Counted from the stretch's first letter, positions 12,597 through 23,779 are shown. The stretch: DNA of 64,000 nt from Collybia mongolica (GCA_013420905.1 JAAXNY010000005.1:992001-1056000), one strand, 5' to 3'. Notes: a model not told the origin generated them from the letters alone. Numbers and translations: made by a program.

Positions 12597-12743
12597 CCCT
12601 GTCCGACCCGGGGCCGACCCTGGACCGGCCCGGCCCGGCCTTGGCCCTCTTTGGGGGGGCCAGGGCCAGTCAATAGGTGGACCGGCCCTCAGGGCCAGCA
12701 AAAAGAGGTCGGACCTGGCCCGGACCGGACCCTGGACAGTCTA
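12597..12743. repeat. Right TIR and subterminal array of hAT family 1
   Basis: GC-rich array of GACCCGGGGCC / GGCCAGGGCCAG units ending at GGACAGTCTA. Read in reverse it closely matches the left end of the 31917 element. Confidence 0.85.
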
Positions 12744-13080
12744 AACAGGATAATCTCAGTCAGCGTAGAACGGGACTGTTGTATATTATAGACTACCTAT
12801 TGGAACAGGATAATCTATGGGTATGTGGTCAGTCAGTGTTTCGGGGGATCTGGTAAGTAATGTACACACCTCAGTCAGCGTAGAACGGGACTGAGGTGGT
12901 ACGACGAATATCTACAGGTATATAAGTCGGGCTAATGTTGATATGGTTACTACGCTATATAGCATATCAGTGAAATAGAAACAAAAAGGGTAAGCTAAGC
13001 GTTTATCGTCCGTTTGTCGGGTACGCGTGATGCGACGCGGCAGGGCACGATGGGATGCGGCGGTCCGCCTATTTCCAACA

Positions 13081-13089
13081 CTCCCCCTC
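13081..13089 (-). other. Polypurine tract of copia element 1
   Basis: GAGGGGGAG on the minus strand lies directly beside the 3' LTR start TGTTGG, the expected place for plus-strand priming. It overlaps the polyprotein stop codon (13088-13090). Confidence 0.8.
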
Positions 13090-16000
13090 AAACCGTCAAC
13101 AGCCCTAACGCGCTCGCAAAGTGTTTCGCCTTCGCGCTGGGAAGGGCTTTCGTCAAAGTGTCGGCGGTCATTTCGTCAGTGGGGCAGTAGATTAATTTGA
13201 TGTTTCCGGCTTCGACGATGTACCGGATGTAATGATACCGAATGTCGATGTGTTTTGTGCGGGCGTGGTACGATCCGGATTTAGTGAGGGCGATGGCGGA
13301 CATGCTGTCGCTGTAGAGGGTCGTGGGCTCGGTGAGTGGTCCGTCAATCGATCCGTAGACTTCGTTAATTAAACGGCGCAGCCACACTGCTTCTTTTGCC
13401 GCGTGGGTAGCGGCAACGTACTCGGCTTCCGTTGTCGACAGCGTGACAAGCTCCTGCTTCTTCGACGACCACAACACGGCCCCTCCATCGACAATGAACG
13501 CGTACCCCGAGATAGCACGCCGGTGCTCCTGCGAAGCGCCGTCCGCATCGACGAACCCCTCCAATCCCTCCTTCCCGCCACCATACACCAACTCGAGCCT
13601 TTTTGTACCCAACAGGTAACGAAAAATTCGCTTCACAGCCTCCCAATGAACCCACCCTGGGTTATCAGAGAACTGGGCAACGGTCAATACGGCAAACGCA
13701 ATGTCGGGGTGAGTTCCCATCGCCGCATACATCAACGAACCAACGGCCTCTCGATACGGCACATTTCGCATGCGTGCAATGTCGACAAGGGCGGTAGGGC
13801 ACTGAGACCTGCTGAGAGCAACGTTGGTATCCATAGGCGTCGAAACCGGCCTCAAGTCATCGAAATTGTATCATGTCAAAATCGAGTCAATGTAGGAATG
13901 CTGGGAGAGGGAAAGGGTACGGTTGGCAAGGTCGCGAGTGACTTTGATACCGAGAATCCAGTGTGCTGGTCCGAGGTCAGTCATCAAGTATATTTTGTTG
14001 ATATTCTGCTTGAACTCTGCAATGTGCTTTGCAGATGTTCCTGTAGTTATGCAGTCGTCAACGTGAATAACAATGATTGTTAACTCGCCATCTGTCTTCT
14101 TGAAGAAAACTCCGTGGTCCGCCTCACTCCTCTGAAATCCTAAGTCCTCAAGTGCCTTCCGCAACGCGTCGTACCAGTTCTTCGCCCCCTGCTTCAGTCC
14201 GTACAATGCCTTTCGCAATCGAAAGACATACTCCTTCCGGTCTGCTGTTGCCTGGTCTGCCGGCTGTTCGAGGTACACGACCTCATTGTCTCCGAGCGTA
14301 CCATTGAGGAATGCGCTGTCAAAGTCGAACGCGTCGACGGGCCATCCATTGCGAGCAGCTAGTGCAAGCACAAGTCGGAAGGACGACATGCGAGCGACAG
14401 GTGCGTAAGTTTCGGTGAAGTTAACGCCATGGATTTGGGTGAAGCCTCTAGCAACGAGGCACACCTTGTACTTTTCAATTTCACCAGCGGCATTCTTCTT
14501 GATACGAAGAACCCATTTGCAACTGACAACACTGGAGCCGGGAGGGGGACATTTGACGAGTTCCCAGGTGCCGTTCGCTTCGAGCGTGCGCATTTCCTCC
14601 CTGATAGCTTCTTGCCATTTGGGCCAGTCTGGACGTCGCTTCGCTTCTGCATAGTCCGGCATCAGCCCTTCTGACTTTTCCGTGACAGCTGCCATTGCGA
14701 AATCTTCCACACTAACCATCTCCCAGTCATCTGCCACCTCAGCAACTTCATTTCCTTCCTGAATTCCCAGTGGAATAACAGGAGCACTGGGCCTTTCGCT
14801 AGTCACCCCCTCACCCTCTCGCAACCTCCTCAAGTAGCCCGACTCCTTGCGGATGCGTTTTGGACGGCCTTCGACAGGTTCAGTGTCAACTTGAGGGCTG
14901 GGTGGAGTGTCCACATCAGGGATTTCTTCGACGGTGGCTTTGTAGGGAGACAAGGACCGCTCGACGTCTGCATCTTCCCATTCCCCCTCGAGCGGGACAG
15001 CTGCAGGTATGTCTTCCTCTTCAACGTTGAATCTGACGCTGCACTCAACCGTGACTGAGCGCTTTTCAGCCCAATAAATTCGGTGCGCAAGGCTTTCGTC
15101 ATCGAATCCAACCCAGTGGCCAATTTTGGACCGGCCGTCCAGCTTCGAGCCACTTGTATCGTGAATGCGGGCTCGACAACCCCAAGGTGGAACGTTCGAG
15201 ATGTCGGGCTTCTCACCCATCATCAACTCATGCGGGGTTGTGTCCCCCAGGGCTCGGGTCCAGGTACGATTTTTCAGCCATACAGCATGCGTTACTGCTT
15301 CACCCCAGAGGAACTTAGGTAACCCGCTGTCGTGAATCATTGCCTGGACCTTCTCGAGGAGCGTGCGGTTGAGACGCTCGGAGACCCCATTGTACTCCGG
15401 TGTATCATGGACCGTCAACCTCCGAGTGGTGCCCTTCTCGTCCAGGTGAGCAGTGAAATCCTTGCTAAGGTACTCCCCTCCTCTGTCGGAATGCAGTAAT
15501 TTAATTCTGACATTCTTCTGCGTCAGCAACCAGGCCTCAAACTTCTTGTATGCAACAAAGGTATCGCTTTTCTCGCGAAGGAGGTATGTGGTGCTGTGGC
15601 AGCTGTGGTCGTCGGTGAAACTAACATAGTATTCTTTCTTGTTGATAGTTTCGACAGGGGCCGGCCCCCAAAGGTCGGAGTGGATTTTGTCACCTATCTT
15701 GGCTGACCGTGCGCGCTCCCGGACCTTCTGGATTGGTTTCCGGCTGTTCTTCGCCCACTTGCAGGACTCACAAACAGTGGCCTTAGTTGTTTTGTCAAGC
15801 TGCAGCCCATGCACAAGACCTTTATTCACAAGGGAACGCGCCGCGTCGTGAGCAATGTGACCAAGTCGGCGGTGGAGTTCATCAATTGACACAATTTCGG
15901 GGGGGGTTTTCGGCATCCTAGCAGACGCAGCGGTTTCGGGACAAGGGTTGAAGACACGGTAAAGTCCGTTCTTCATATCAATTACACCGATGCGGCTCTT

Positions 16001-17782
16001 ATCTCTTGCATAGATACGACACGTTGTGTCCTGGAACACCAACGCGGAGCCTGCAATTGCGATGCAACTGACAGATACAAGGGTCACGCCCATTGATGGA
16101 GCATACAAGACATCTTCAAGGAGCACGCGAGAGGAGGGTTTGTTGCCATTAGGGACTGTAATGTACATGTCCCCCATGCCGATAGCATTGAATGAGCGCT
16201 TGTCGGCAGCAGTAATAGGCTTGGGAGGAATGGTGCGGTAGTTGGCAAAGTGGTGTCGGTGCCCGGACATGTGGCGCGAGGCTCCAGAGTCATATAAATC
16301 TGTATCAATGAGCTCGCTGCCCAAGCTGGTATGGGTGCCTTTCAGAATTTCGGCCGCTTGAAAGGTATGTGTGTAGGCTTCATCATCCAAACCAATAACC
16401 TCGTACTCATCGGCATCTCCCCCAGGGTCCGGGAAGATATCATCCCACCCGGAAGGCTCCTCATCCTTTCCCTCGTCCTCTGAGTCTGATACGGCTTCCA
16501 GACCTGGCATATCATTATCGGTTTCGTCATCTGAGAACAACATGAACCCTGGGGATTCTTCCCCCTCATCGTCCTCATCCTCGTCTGAGGAGTCGCTTGC
16601 AGTGGCCAGCTCTGGCATGCTGCCTTCATTATCCGACAACCAGATGTCATCGTTGGTGGGGGTTTCGGGGGTTTCGAAAAGGTTAAACATATCGGCTGAG
16701 GACAGGGTAGTAGGGTTGAGCTCCATGAGTTCACCAGTGAGGGATGACAATGCACCATCGTTCACTCCCCCTTCGACAAGGCTATCGTCGACTACTCCAG
16801 TGTTGTTCAGGCCTTCCTCAATGAAGCCTAAAACATTTCCCTCGGCATTTGCAAACCAAGCGTGGTCCTCGGACTCTTGCTTCAATTCTGCTGCACCAGC
16901 CGTCTCTGTCTCTTTTCCCTTCCCTTTCCCCTTGCCTTTGCCTTTCGGGCCTTGGCCTTCCTTCCCCCTGCCGGCTGCCCAGCAGTCGGCCTTGTAGTGA
17001 CCTTTCTTGCCACAGTTGAAGCACTCTTTCGAGCTGCTTGAACCGCCACGGCCCCTTCCGCTGCTGGTCCCGGCATAGAACGCAGCGTTATCCTCCTTAC
17101 GAGCACCCTTCTGCTTCAACACACGACGCTCGAACTCTTCGGTCACGGTCAGCATCAACTCATCGGGGGATAGTGATGTACCAAGAACACTCGATGTTGC
17201 ATTTACAGCAGAGATGTAAGGGTCAAAGGATGGTGGGAGGGATCCAAGGATAATGGCGTAAAAGTCATCGTCGGCGGGTGGGTGGCCCATCGACGCGAGG
17301 TCCTCTCGCATCATGTGCAACTTGGCAAAGTGCGCGCGAATGTCAGCCTTCTCAGGACACTTCTCCTCCTGGAGGCGTCGTCGGAGGTCAACAGAAACCA
17401 TGCGGGATTTCTTCTGGAAGTCACCCGCAAGCGCTTCCCAGATAAGTCGGGCGGTGAGCTGCCCGCAAATCTTCATAAAAAGTGAGTCCGGGATTGTGCC
17501 CGCAATTTGCTGCTTAACAACGGCCTCCCCCTGTCGCCAGGTCTTCAAGTCCTTCTTGTATGAGGCGTCGAGCGCAGCCTCAGCTGAAGTCCAAGCCATG
17601 GGGTTGCTGTGATCTGAGATGGGGTCAACAGGTTCGGTTTCAGTGCCATCAATATGATGGAGCAATCCTCGCGCATCGACGGACCAGGTGAACCGGTCCT
17701 TGTAGATGACCCAGTTAGTGCCAGCTACATCAAGCTTGGGAATGCGAAGAAATTCGTCGCCGATTTTCGTGGAAGAAGACAT
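13088..17782 (-). pseudogene. Copia element 1 gag-pol polyprotein, one in-frame stop
   Basis: A single 1565-codon frame starting MSSSTKIGDEFL, encoding the particle protein and all enzymes of a Ty1/copia element. In order: gag (UBN2 type), zinc knuckle CFNCGKKGHYKADC, a long acidic Ser/Asp-rich spacer, aspartic protease core YDSGASRHM, GAG-pre-integrase LHRRLGHIAHDAARSL, integrase with Asp in HSDLWGPA, Asp in HSDRGGEY and Glu in NGVSERLNRTLLEK, RT with FLNGTLGDNEVVY and HVDD, and RNase H with STTEAEYVAA and YSDSMSAIAL. The only defect seen is a TGA at 13871-13873, just after the RT core, where relatives usually have a basic residue; a CGA to TGA change would explain it. Everything else appears intact, so the copy is recent. 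Confidence 0.92.
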
Positions 17783-17842
17783 GGTAGGGGTAAGTGCAAA
17801 TTTTCAAGGTGGGGTGTTCGTGTTCTTTAAACGCTGAGGTCG

Positions 17843-17854
17843 GGGCCCATAACC
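17843..17854 (-). other. Primer-binding site of copia element 1
   Basis: GGTTATGGGCCC follows the 5' LTR on the element's strand. It is complementary to GGGCCCAUAACC of the anticodon arm of eukaryotic initiator tRNA-Met, as in the half-tRNA priming of Drosophila copia, and not to a tRNA 3' end. Confidence 0.75.
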
Positions 17855-18082
17855 TATTGGAACAGGATAATCTCAGTCAGCGTAGAACGGGACTGAGGTG
17901 GTACGACGAATATCTACAGGTATATAAGTCGGGCTAATGTTGATATGGTTACTACGCTATATAGCATATCAGTGAAATAGAAACAAAAAGGGTAAGCTAA
18001 GCGTTTATCGTCCGTTTGTCGGGTACGCGTGATGCGACGTGGCAGGGCACGACGGGATGCGGCGGTCCGCCTATTTCCAACA
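17855..18082 (-). repeat. 5' LTR of copia element 1
   Basis: 228 bp with ends TGTTGGAA / TTCCAATA on the sense strand, flanked by CACAT at 18083-18087. It differs from the other LTR at only two positions in shared sequence, near 18038 and 18050, both C/T at CpG. Confidence 0.92.
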
Positions 18083-18400
18083 CACATACCTTCCTTCTCG
18101 TCTCTTCAGTGAACAGACTTCCCGCATACTTTCTGGCTTGTTATCGTCCAACCACCAATTCAAATATCCGCTGCTAATTCAAAAGTAGAATGTTAAAAGC
18201 ACAATAATATCTGGGTAGCCAGCCCAGTCTGACGGCAAAACTATTGGGCGCGTTAAAATCCATATAAGGAACGATTGTCTTAAAATCAGAAATGAAAAAG
18301 TGATTGGTTTGCTTACGTTCGATATTATGATGTAGCAGTGCTGAAAAACAAATAGTACCAAACATAAACCTCAATGTTCGACCTGTGAATTTTGTGTGCA

Positions 18401-19212
18401 TTTACAACTAGTGATGTGCAGGGCCCGGCTCGGCTCAAAAGCCCGGGCTTGGGCTCGGCTTAGGGGGGCTCAGGCTTGTTGACGACACGAGCCGGGCCCT
18501 TGTAGAGGGCTCGGGCTCGGCTCGGGCTCGGCTTGGGCTTAAGCCTGGGCTTGATAGGGCAAAAGTTGTCAAATATGTAGAACAAGTAGTTACGAAATAC
18601 TTTGAACAAATACACCCCCTTCCTCATCATCCTCGAAGCCCTCAAGTGAAGCTGAGGTACTAGAAGGAGGTGGAGTAGAGGCTCGATCAGTTATTACAGG
18701 TGGGGATGGTCTTCATCTCTCGCACTGGCAGTCCTTGGCGGCCTCTGAGTCTTCAGCCTGTCGAGCTTGAATAGCCCGCTTGTGCGATGGTAGCGCCGGT
18801 TGTTCAGAATGTGATGAGTGGAGCACCTTTCCTGAAGCGGTTATCAGCTGTTTTGGGCGAACCGACGAAGCTCCATACTTTGTTGACATCGAAAACAAAT
18901 AATCGGCAGGTAAGACTTGTCGTTGGGTAACACTTTCTTTTTCTGGTTGATATTGATGGTGGCTGAAGAACTGTACAGGTGGTCCTCATGGAATTGGTTG
19001 CAAAAAAAATGTGTGACACATGCTACTGAGACGCGTCAACGCCAACGCATCAAGCCCGGGCTCGAGGGCTCGGCTCGGGCTTTTGACACCCCAAGCCGAA
19101 CCCTTGAGCCCACCAAGCCCTTCATCCCGGCTCGGCTGGGCTCGGGCTTTAACGGCCCGGCTACCTGGGCTTTCGGGCTTTGAGCCGGGCCCTGCACATC
19201 ACTATTTACAAC
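18401..19212. mobile_element. Non-autonomous hAT-like element (family 2)
   Basis: Element 18409-19204 (796 bp) with terminal inverted repeats beginning TAGTGATGTGCAGGGCCC and an exact 8-bp target duplicate TTTACAAC (18401-18408 and 19205-19212). Both ends carry arrays of GGCTCGGGCT-type units for about 130-150 bp. The interior (18560-19040) shows no intact gene. Confidence 0.9.
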
Positions 19213-20276
19213 CCCCTGCTCCTACAGTTCTTCATCCAATTTGCTTTGTTTCTTCATTCCAGGCTGTCAATGGTGGGTCTATAAGACGCTATATAAGAGA
19301 CGATTCGTTGCAGGATACATGTCATTATTATATTTGTATTTTATTTTACACTCCACGTGCCGAGCAAGGGGCGAAGACGGCCTGTGTACTAAACATAGGC
19401 TGGGATATGCTGCTGTGCGCCGCAATCTGGTTTTGGAACTGTTGTAGGGTCGGTATGAATGTTCAATTGGGATGAGGTAAGTCTTCTGCCATATCGTGAT
19501 AATCAATTTATTTATGTAAGTGGACCGCAGTGAATATAACAGAGAAACCTGACACAATACCGAGCTCAACTGATTCGAAAGTTGAGCCACAAGCTTGAAA
19601 TTGCGCCTCTTGCTCCAAACAGCTAGCCCCCCTCATATCGACCCACCGCGGCCCCCACCGACCTATCTACGCATTTGGAGTATCAAAATCCGGCGAAAGT
19701 GCCATGATCCGTGTGTTAAACTGTGCGACCTGTGCGGCACACGCTCCAACACGAGGATACCATGTTCAATCCTAGATACAAAAATATATCAGGGTAGGCG
19801 GCGACCTATTGGAAATGTGCGCATCTGTATACATGTGGACGGGCCTCCAAAAAAGGCATATAGGAAGTGGTATTGAGGCTAGCGCGTGCTGCCGACACAT
19901 GATGATCGGAAATTTATGGGGAATCATAAGGTATCTTGGATGTTTACAGGCATTTTCTCTGGGACCGGAAAACCGGATATAGGGTTGTTCCTTAGCTCTT
20001 TGCCAGACCTGAATGTTGAATTCCAAGCCACGTTCGGCACGTTCTAGATGGGATCGGGTTGGGATACACATTATACATTCCTATGGTGCCTTTTGCATCT
20101 TGAAGTAAGTGATACATATCTTAACTAATACATATTTGGAGCCAGAAAATATGGAGATCGATGAGGCCAATTGAATGACTCAACTATGGAACATGTTCAA
20201 TTTTTATGTATTGGAGTTGTCTGAAAACTAATTGCTGTTCGAGAATTCTAGGTCATACGAGAGGGGTGGTCCGTTA
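19213..20276. other. Intergenic, no gene supported
   Basis: Only short frames without motifs are present, for example 19595-19876. Confidence 0.45.
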
Positions 20277-20286
20277 CTATAAAAAC
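20277..20286 (+). promoter_or_regulatory. TATA box of gene 20359
   Basis: CTATAAAAAC lies 82 bp before the ATG, suggesting a strong, short-leader promoter. Confidence 0.7.
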
Positions 20287-20358
20287 AGGCGCCAGAGGAC
20301 GCTTGTCTTTACGTTTATTTCTTGATAAGTTCCCAATTCCAGTTGCAACCTCCCCACA

Positions 20359-21098
20359 ATGTCTGCATCACTCGTTGATGTAAGTAGCCGTGCCTCACGA
20401 CGCAGAGTGTGGTGCTAGTGCTGACAGTATTTTAAGATTCGTCCAGTGGTTAACGGGGTGTATCGCGTCATCACTCGTAATCGACCCGACGGCAGGACCA
20501 AAGCCCTGACCGTGTTCCCCCACTCGGGCAACGCTGTTGGTCTGAGCTCCGACAGCGACACGACTTGGCTTTTCGAGTATGTCCACGAACACGGGAGCTA
20601 TCGCATCTGGAACCACGGCACCAAGGATGTCCTAGATGCCACTCGGTTCATAAACGCGAACACCCTCACCTCGCCACACATCGGACAAGACTGGCAGCAA
20701 TGGGCGGTCAGACTACAAATGTATGTGACACAAAGTCTCCAAGTTTCCGCCTTACTTGTAATGCTAATGCGCCAGACAGTGATGGCACCCGCCCAGAGAA
20801 CCCCGGGCGCGTTATAGGCTACACCCTTACGCCACTCTCACAACCAGCAGGCGCGCTGACCATGGCAGAACACGACCCCGATGCTCTGTTCCCACCTGCT
20901 CAGGTCAGAGAGGCGCCGTCTGCAGGGGGGAAGCTTGACAACAGGCAGCTCTGGCTACTTCATCTCCAGCCTTCTGAGCAGCAGCTCCAGGAGCCTGACG
21001 CTGAAATGTCGTATACCGAGGAGGCCAAGGCACAGATAGCACAATATAAGGAACAGCTCGCGGCGCGCGCGGAGAGTGAGGCTAGTGGTGGGACCTGA
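20359..21098 (+). CDS. Beta-trefoil-like protein (ricin-B-lectin or mycocypin type)
   Basis: Three exons, 20359-20379, 20437-20720 and 20780-21098, join in frame to 207 residues; both introns are GT-AG and 57-59 bp. The first exon is only seven codons (MSASLVD). Residues about 10-100 show two beta-trefoil-style repeats: GVYRVITRNRPDG...ALTV then W.FEYVHEHGSYRIWNHGTKDVLDA, followed by WQQWAV. This matches the Tyr-Arg-Ile-x-Asn and Trp spacing of fungal ricin-B lectins and trefoil protease inhibitors. The C-terminus (from about residue 175) is a Glu/Gln/Ala-rich helix. No signal peptide is seen, in line with cytoplasmic fungal defence lectins. Sugar binding or protease inhibition cannot be decided from sequence. 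Confidence 0.75.
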
Positions 21099-21907
21099 AA
21101 AATTGGGATTTATTTGGTTTTGAAATATAATATGTAAGCTCAGTCGTCCATAGGGTTGCTTTGTATAACTTTACGATCTTAGCCCTTGTATATCACGTTC
21201 TCGAGTCAATTTTACCGTGCTTTTATGTCTGACGGGGTAATGTCCGAGGGTGATCAAGCCAGGCTATTCTTTTCTTTTCTTTTCTTTTTTTGATTCCCAT
21301 TTATTGACCCATGGTAGTCAATACATATGGATGTACGTAATAGCTAATCTATACATCTGTGAAGTGGCCGACCACCTGAACTTGCCCCAGAGGTGCAAGA
21401 GTGTATGCCTAACAGGTGGCGAACGGAGACTATGGCCTATGTGGCAGGAGTATTGTACCTATCAAGAAGACGAGGTAAGAAATATATGGTGAGTAAGTAG
21501 GAAAAGCAAGAAAAAGGATGAGAAGGGAGAGCGTTGCAGGCTGGGGAGGGGGGCTATTCTTGACGTTTCGCGGTCTCTCTCAGCTACTCGTTATCATGTC
21601 GCCTCTCCCTCAATTCAAGCATAGTCGCGCTCTCTGCCCGACAGCAAATGCCTATAGGTATGACGTCGCCTGCATAATAAACTGGGCTTACGAACAGAGC
21701 AAATGGTCTTGACAACGACAATGGATTATATTTTGGGAGCGATGGTATTGAATACGAGTTTATCAGTCTCCATTCGACCTGATATGTGTGGACACTAGTT
21801 GTGCAAACCATCCACTTGTGCCCTTCCAGGGTCCCCGCGCATTTGAACATCCCAATACCTATGTAGTACCTTCGATGTTCCATCCACTAAACCAGCTCTC
21901 ACAAGCA
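21099..21907. other. Intergenic, no gene supported
   Basis: Contains a TTTTC-type microsatellite at about 21268-21290 and short frames without motifs. Confidence 0.45.
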
Positions 21908-22055
21908 ATTTGGATGAATCACAACGAGTTATTCAAAGCGAGCAGAAAATTACGGCTGGGGTAAGCATGAGAGTAACAACCTCAGCCTGATTGTGAGGAG
22001 ATAAGAATTACCGAAACTCAGATGTCATTCAAAACGACGCACCTTGGTTGGAACG
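21908..22055. repeat. Dispersed direct repeat, copy 1
   Basis: About 148 bp running from ATTTGGATGAATCACAAC to ACGACGCACCTTGGTTGGAA. It is repeated in the same orientation at 23780-23942 with scattered substitutions and small indels. Confidence 0.75.
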
Positions 22056-22939
22056 GCGCTCTATTGCTAGTGTTAATTAGTGCATCGAAAGAAGCACGTG
22101 ACTCGCCAGCCTTCCACACCCCACCGCCCTCTCTCAGACGTGATATTCTTGCCTTGGTCCAGAAAAGCTTCCACTGTGTCCGGAAGAAACAAAGACACTC
22201 TCTCTCAGGAGACAACAATGATGTTCGGTAAGTGTAAATGACCTTGGTGTATCATCCCTCGATAATCCGTGTTTGCATATACAGGGCACAATTCTACGTA
22301 TTCATTTTCCTGCCAGAGATCTGATAATCGCGGCCCTATCCCTCCTTCGGCTCATTCATTCGCAGCCTTCCGCGTTTTAGAAAGGCGGACACAAAGAAGG
22401 AACTGATAAACCATCATTATGGACGAGGGAGGATTACCAGGGCCTCGGCCGAAGGATGGCTTGATCTGTCGTCCCAATCGTTTCTTTAGAAAAGTAAGCA
22501 GAAGATAGGACAAGTTCTGACAGTAACATTGAGCCAGGGCCACCCGGGTTTACAGCGAACAATGGTGGAGCGTCATGTGTCATGCGTCAGCAGGATGAGA
22601 GTAAGAGCAGTGTGTGTGCAGTATACCCTGACCATATTCAGGCATGCCCATCAGGCCTCAGGGCCCGCCTCTTTCCACATGATATCATTTTGGCTCAATC
22701 GAATCATTTCATACGAGACAGATCGAATATGGCTCTACGAAATCCCCTGATGCAAAGTTCGTCGGGGACGACAGTTTGTTCACGTCCCCCAGAAGCATGT
22801 TGATAAATGGGAACAATCGTGTGGCTGTACCGGTGCGGGGCGGGGGCTTCGTTATCATGGTCTTTAATCTCTCAAACCCTGTCCTCGAACGTTACTTGTC
22901 TGAGTGGAGACCTGATGGCAGAAACCTTGTCACAGGCTA
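22056..22939. other. Intergenic, no gene supported
   Basis: Short frames only. It lies between the two copies of the dispersed repeat and upstream of the 23296 gene. Confidence 0.4.
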
Positions 22940-22978
22940 GTGGCGCCGCAAATATTAGATCTCCGGCAAAAGACTAAC
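22940..22978 (+). promoter_or_regulatory. Conserved upstream block of gene 23296
   Basis: Shares the core ATTAGATCTCCGGC with 6843-6880 at a matching distance from the paralogous start codon. Confidence 0.55.
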
Positions 22979-23155
22979 TCTATTGGAACTCTTACGACGT
23001 GCACGCAAAACATAAATTTTTTAGAGCCAACACACGCCACGGACTACACCAAATAAAACTCTTACATAAGTATTCTTCGGGGTGAACATACCAGACCCTG
23101 TCGTGTAGGTGATAAGATTTTTATTTCATGTCACTGGCCACATGATCGCAGAGAT

Positions 23156-23167
23156 CTATACAGGCAG
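23156..23167 (+). promoter_or_regulatory. TATA-like box of gene 23296
   Basis: CTATACAGGCAG aligns with CTATATAGGCAG of gene 7210. The second T-A step is weaker (TATACA). Confidence 0.5.
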
Positions 23168-23295
23168 GTATCAAAGAGACGTTAGTACGACCTACCTGAT
23201 CCTTTCAACAATCCCATTACTCACATCGTATGGTTTTTCCTTGGTTGTGTCATGGCTCTTTTGCTCAATCATATCTCATTTAGGAATAAAACAAT

Positions 23296-23676
23296 ATGCC
23301 AACTGCTCACGGTAGTGTTGAGTGTGAGGACGGTTTTACCCTCCAAGCCGTGTTTACCATCGACCAATCCAAGTACACCTTCGCAGGCAAAGTTATCCCC
23401 ATAGTGACAACATTTGGGACCACCAAAGCGACGCTCACCTATGACTCTACTTCGAGCTTGGCCGGCACCAAGACATTCACTGGCAAGCTCGGAGTAGATA
23501 GTGTAGACTTCTCCATTGGTGGCGACAACAGTGTCGTTGTGGATGGTACCTTGATAACACCGGTCGATCCAGCAACGTATATAGGTGGCACTGCGACTTG
23601 GGATTGCCAAGGTATCACCTATCTTGTGACAGATATCGCTTGTGATATACTTATCGTATTTACGATAGATTCCTAG
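23296..23676 (+). CDS. Small beta-rich protein, family member C (unrecognised)
   Basis: The frame runs 126 codons from ACAATATGCC, starting MPTAHGSVECEDGFTLQAVFT. It shares most of its length with the protein at 7210, including FGTTKATLTYDSTSSLAGTK and VDGTLITP, and ends in the shared GGTATW region. The last 20-odd residues (from CQGITYLV) have no counterpart: relatives stop a few residues after TW, so this tail is either read-through after loss of the old stop or an unrecognised intron (a GT lies at 23611). The leader has the same ACTCACATCGTA sequence and a GTATGG...TTTAG intron candidate as gene 7210. No signal peptide. Function unknown. Confidence 0.7.
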   Translation: MPTAHGSVECEDGFTLQAVFTIDQSKYTFAGKVIPIVTTFGTTKATLTYDSTSSLAGTKTFTGKLGVDSVDFSIGGDNSVVVDGTLITPVDPATYIGGTATWDCQGITYLVTDIACDILIVFTIDS

Positions 23677-23779
23677 ACTGATTCGGTGTGGTTGCGTGTG
23701 GGACGAATGATGCATGATGTACGGAGTGGGATCGGCTGGTCGTTTTCCTTGTTCGGAATCATCTGTACAATGTTGGATG

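Larger units (their letters stand above)
8116..12751 (+). mobile_element. Complete hAT DNA transposon (family 1, autonomous)
   Basis: The element spans 8124-12743 (4620 bp), starts TAGACTGTCC and ends GGACAGTCTA, and is flanked by the exact 8-bp duplicate AACAGGAT (8116-8123 and 12744-12751), the duplication size of hAT elements. The first roughly 190 bp and last roughly 150 bp are dense arrays of GGCC/CCGG-rich units such as GGGCCAGGGCCAG and GGTCGGACC. In between lies a spliced transposase gene ending with a hAT dimerisation region. It sits inside the 3' LTR of copia element 1, so it jumped in after that element. Two shorter relatives with the same ends lie at 24205 and 31917. Confidence 0.95.
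8110..13080 (-). repeat. 3' LTR of copia element 1, split by hAT
   Basis: The LTR pieces are 8110-8123 and 12744-13080; the first eight bases of the second piece (AACAGGAT) are the hAT target duplicate. Compared with the 228-bp partner LTR it has about 115 extra bases (roughly 12775-12890), in which the LTR-edge motif TATTGGAACAGG is repeated at 12798 and the CAGTCAGCGTAGAACGGGAC motif occurs twice. Confidence 0.88.
8105..18087 (-). mobile_element. Ty1/copia LTR retrotransposon 1 (with nested hAT)
   Basis: Complete element from 8110 to 18082, read on the minus strand, flanked by the 5-bp duplicate CACAT at 8105-8109 and 18083-18087. The 5' LTR is 17855-18082 (228 bp). The 3' LTR is 8110-8123 plus 12752-13080, because a hAT transposon with its own target duplicate is inserted into it. 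LTR ends read TGTTGGAA...TTCCAATA on the element's sense strand. A primer-binding site lies at 17843-17854 and a polypurine tract at 13081-13089. One polyprotein frame (13088-17782) carries gag, protease, integrase, RT and RNase H in the copia order. The paired LTRs differ by two substitutions over their shared sequence, so the insertion is young. The 3' LTR also carries a roughly 115-bp extra segment. Confidence 0.93.

Noticed and set aside
13403..14083. 226-codon plus-strand frame
   Set aside because: Antisense to copia RNase H/RT; no domain of its own.
16342..17253. Plus- and minus-strand frames of 70-150 codons
   Set aside because: Shadows of the acidic spacer in the copia 1 polyprotein.
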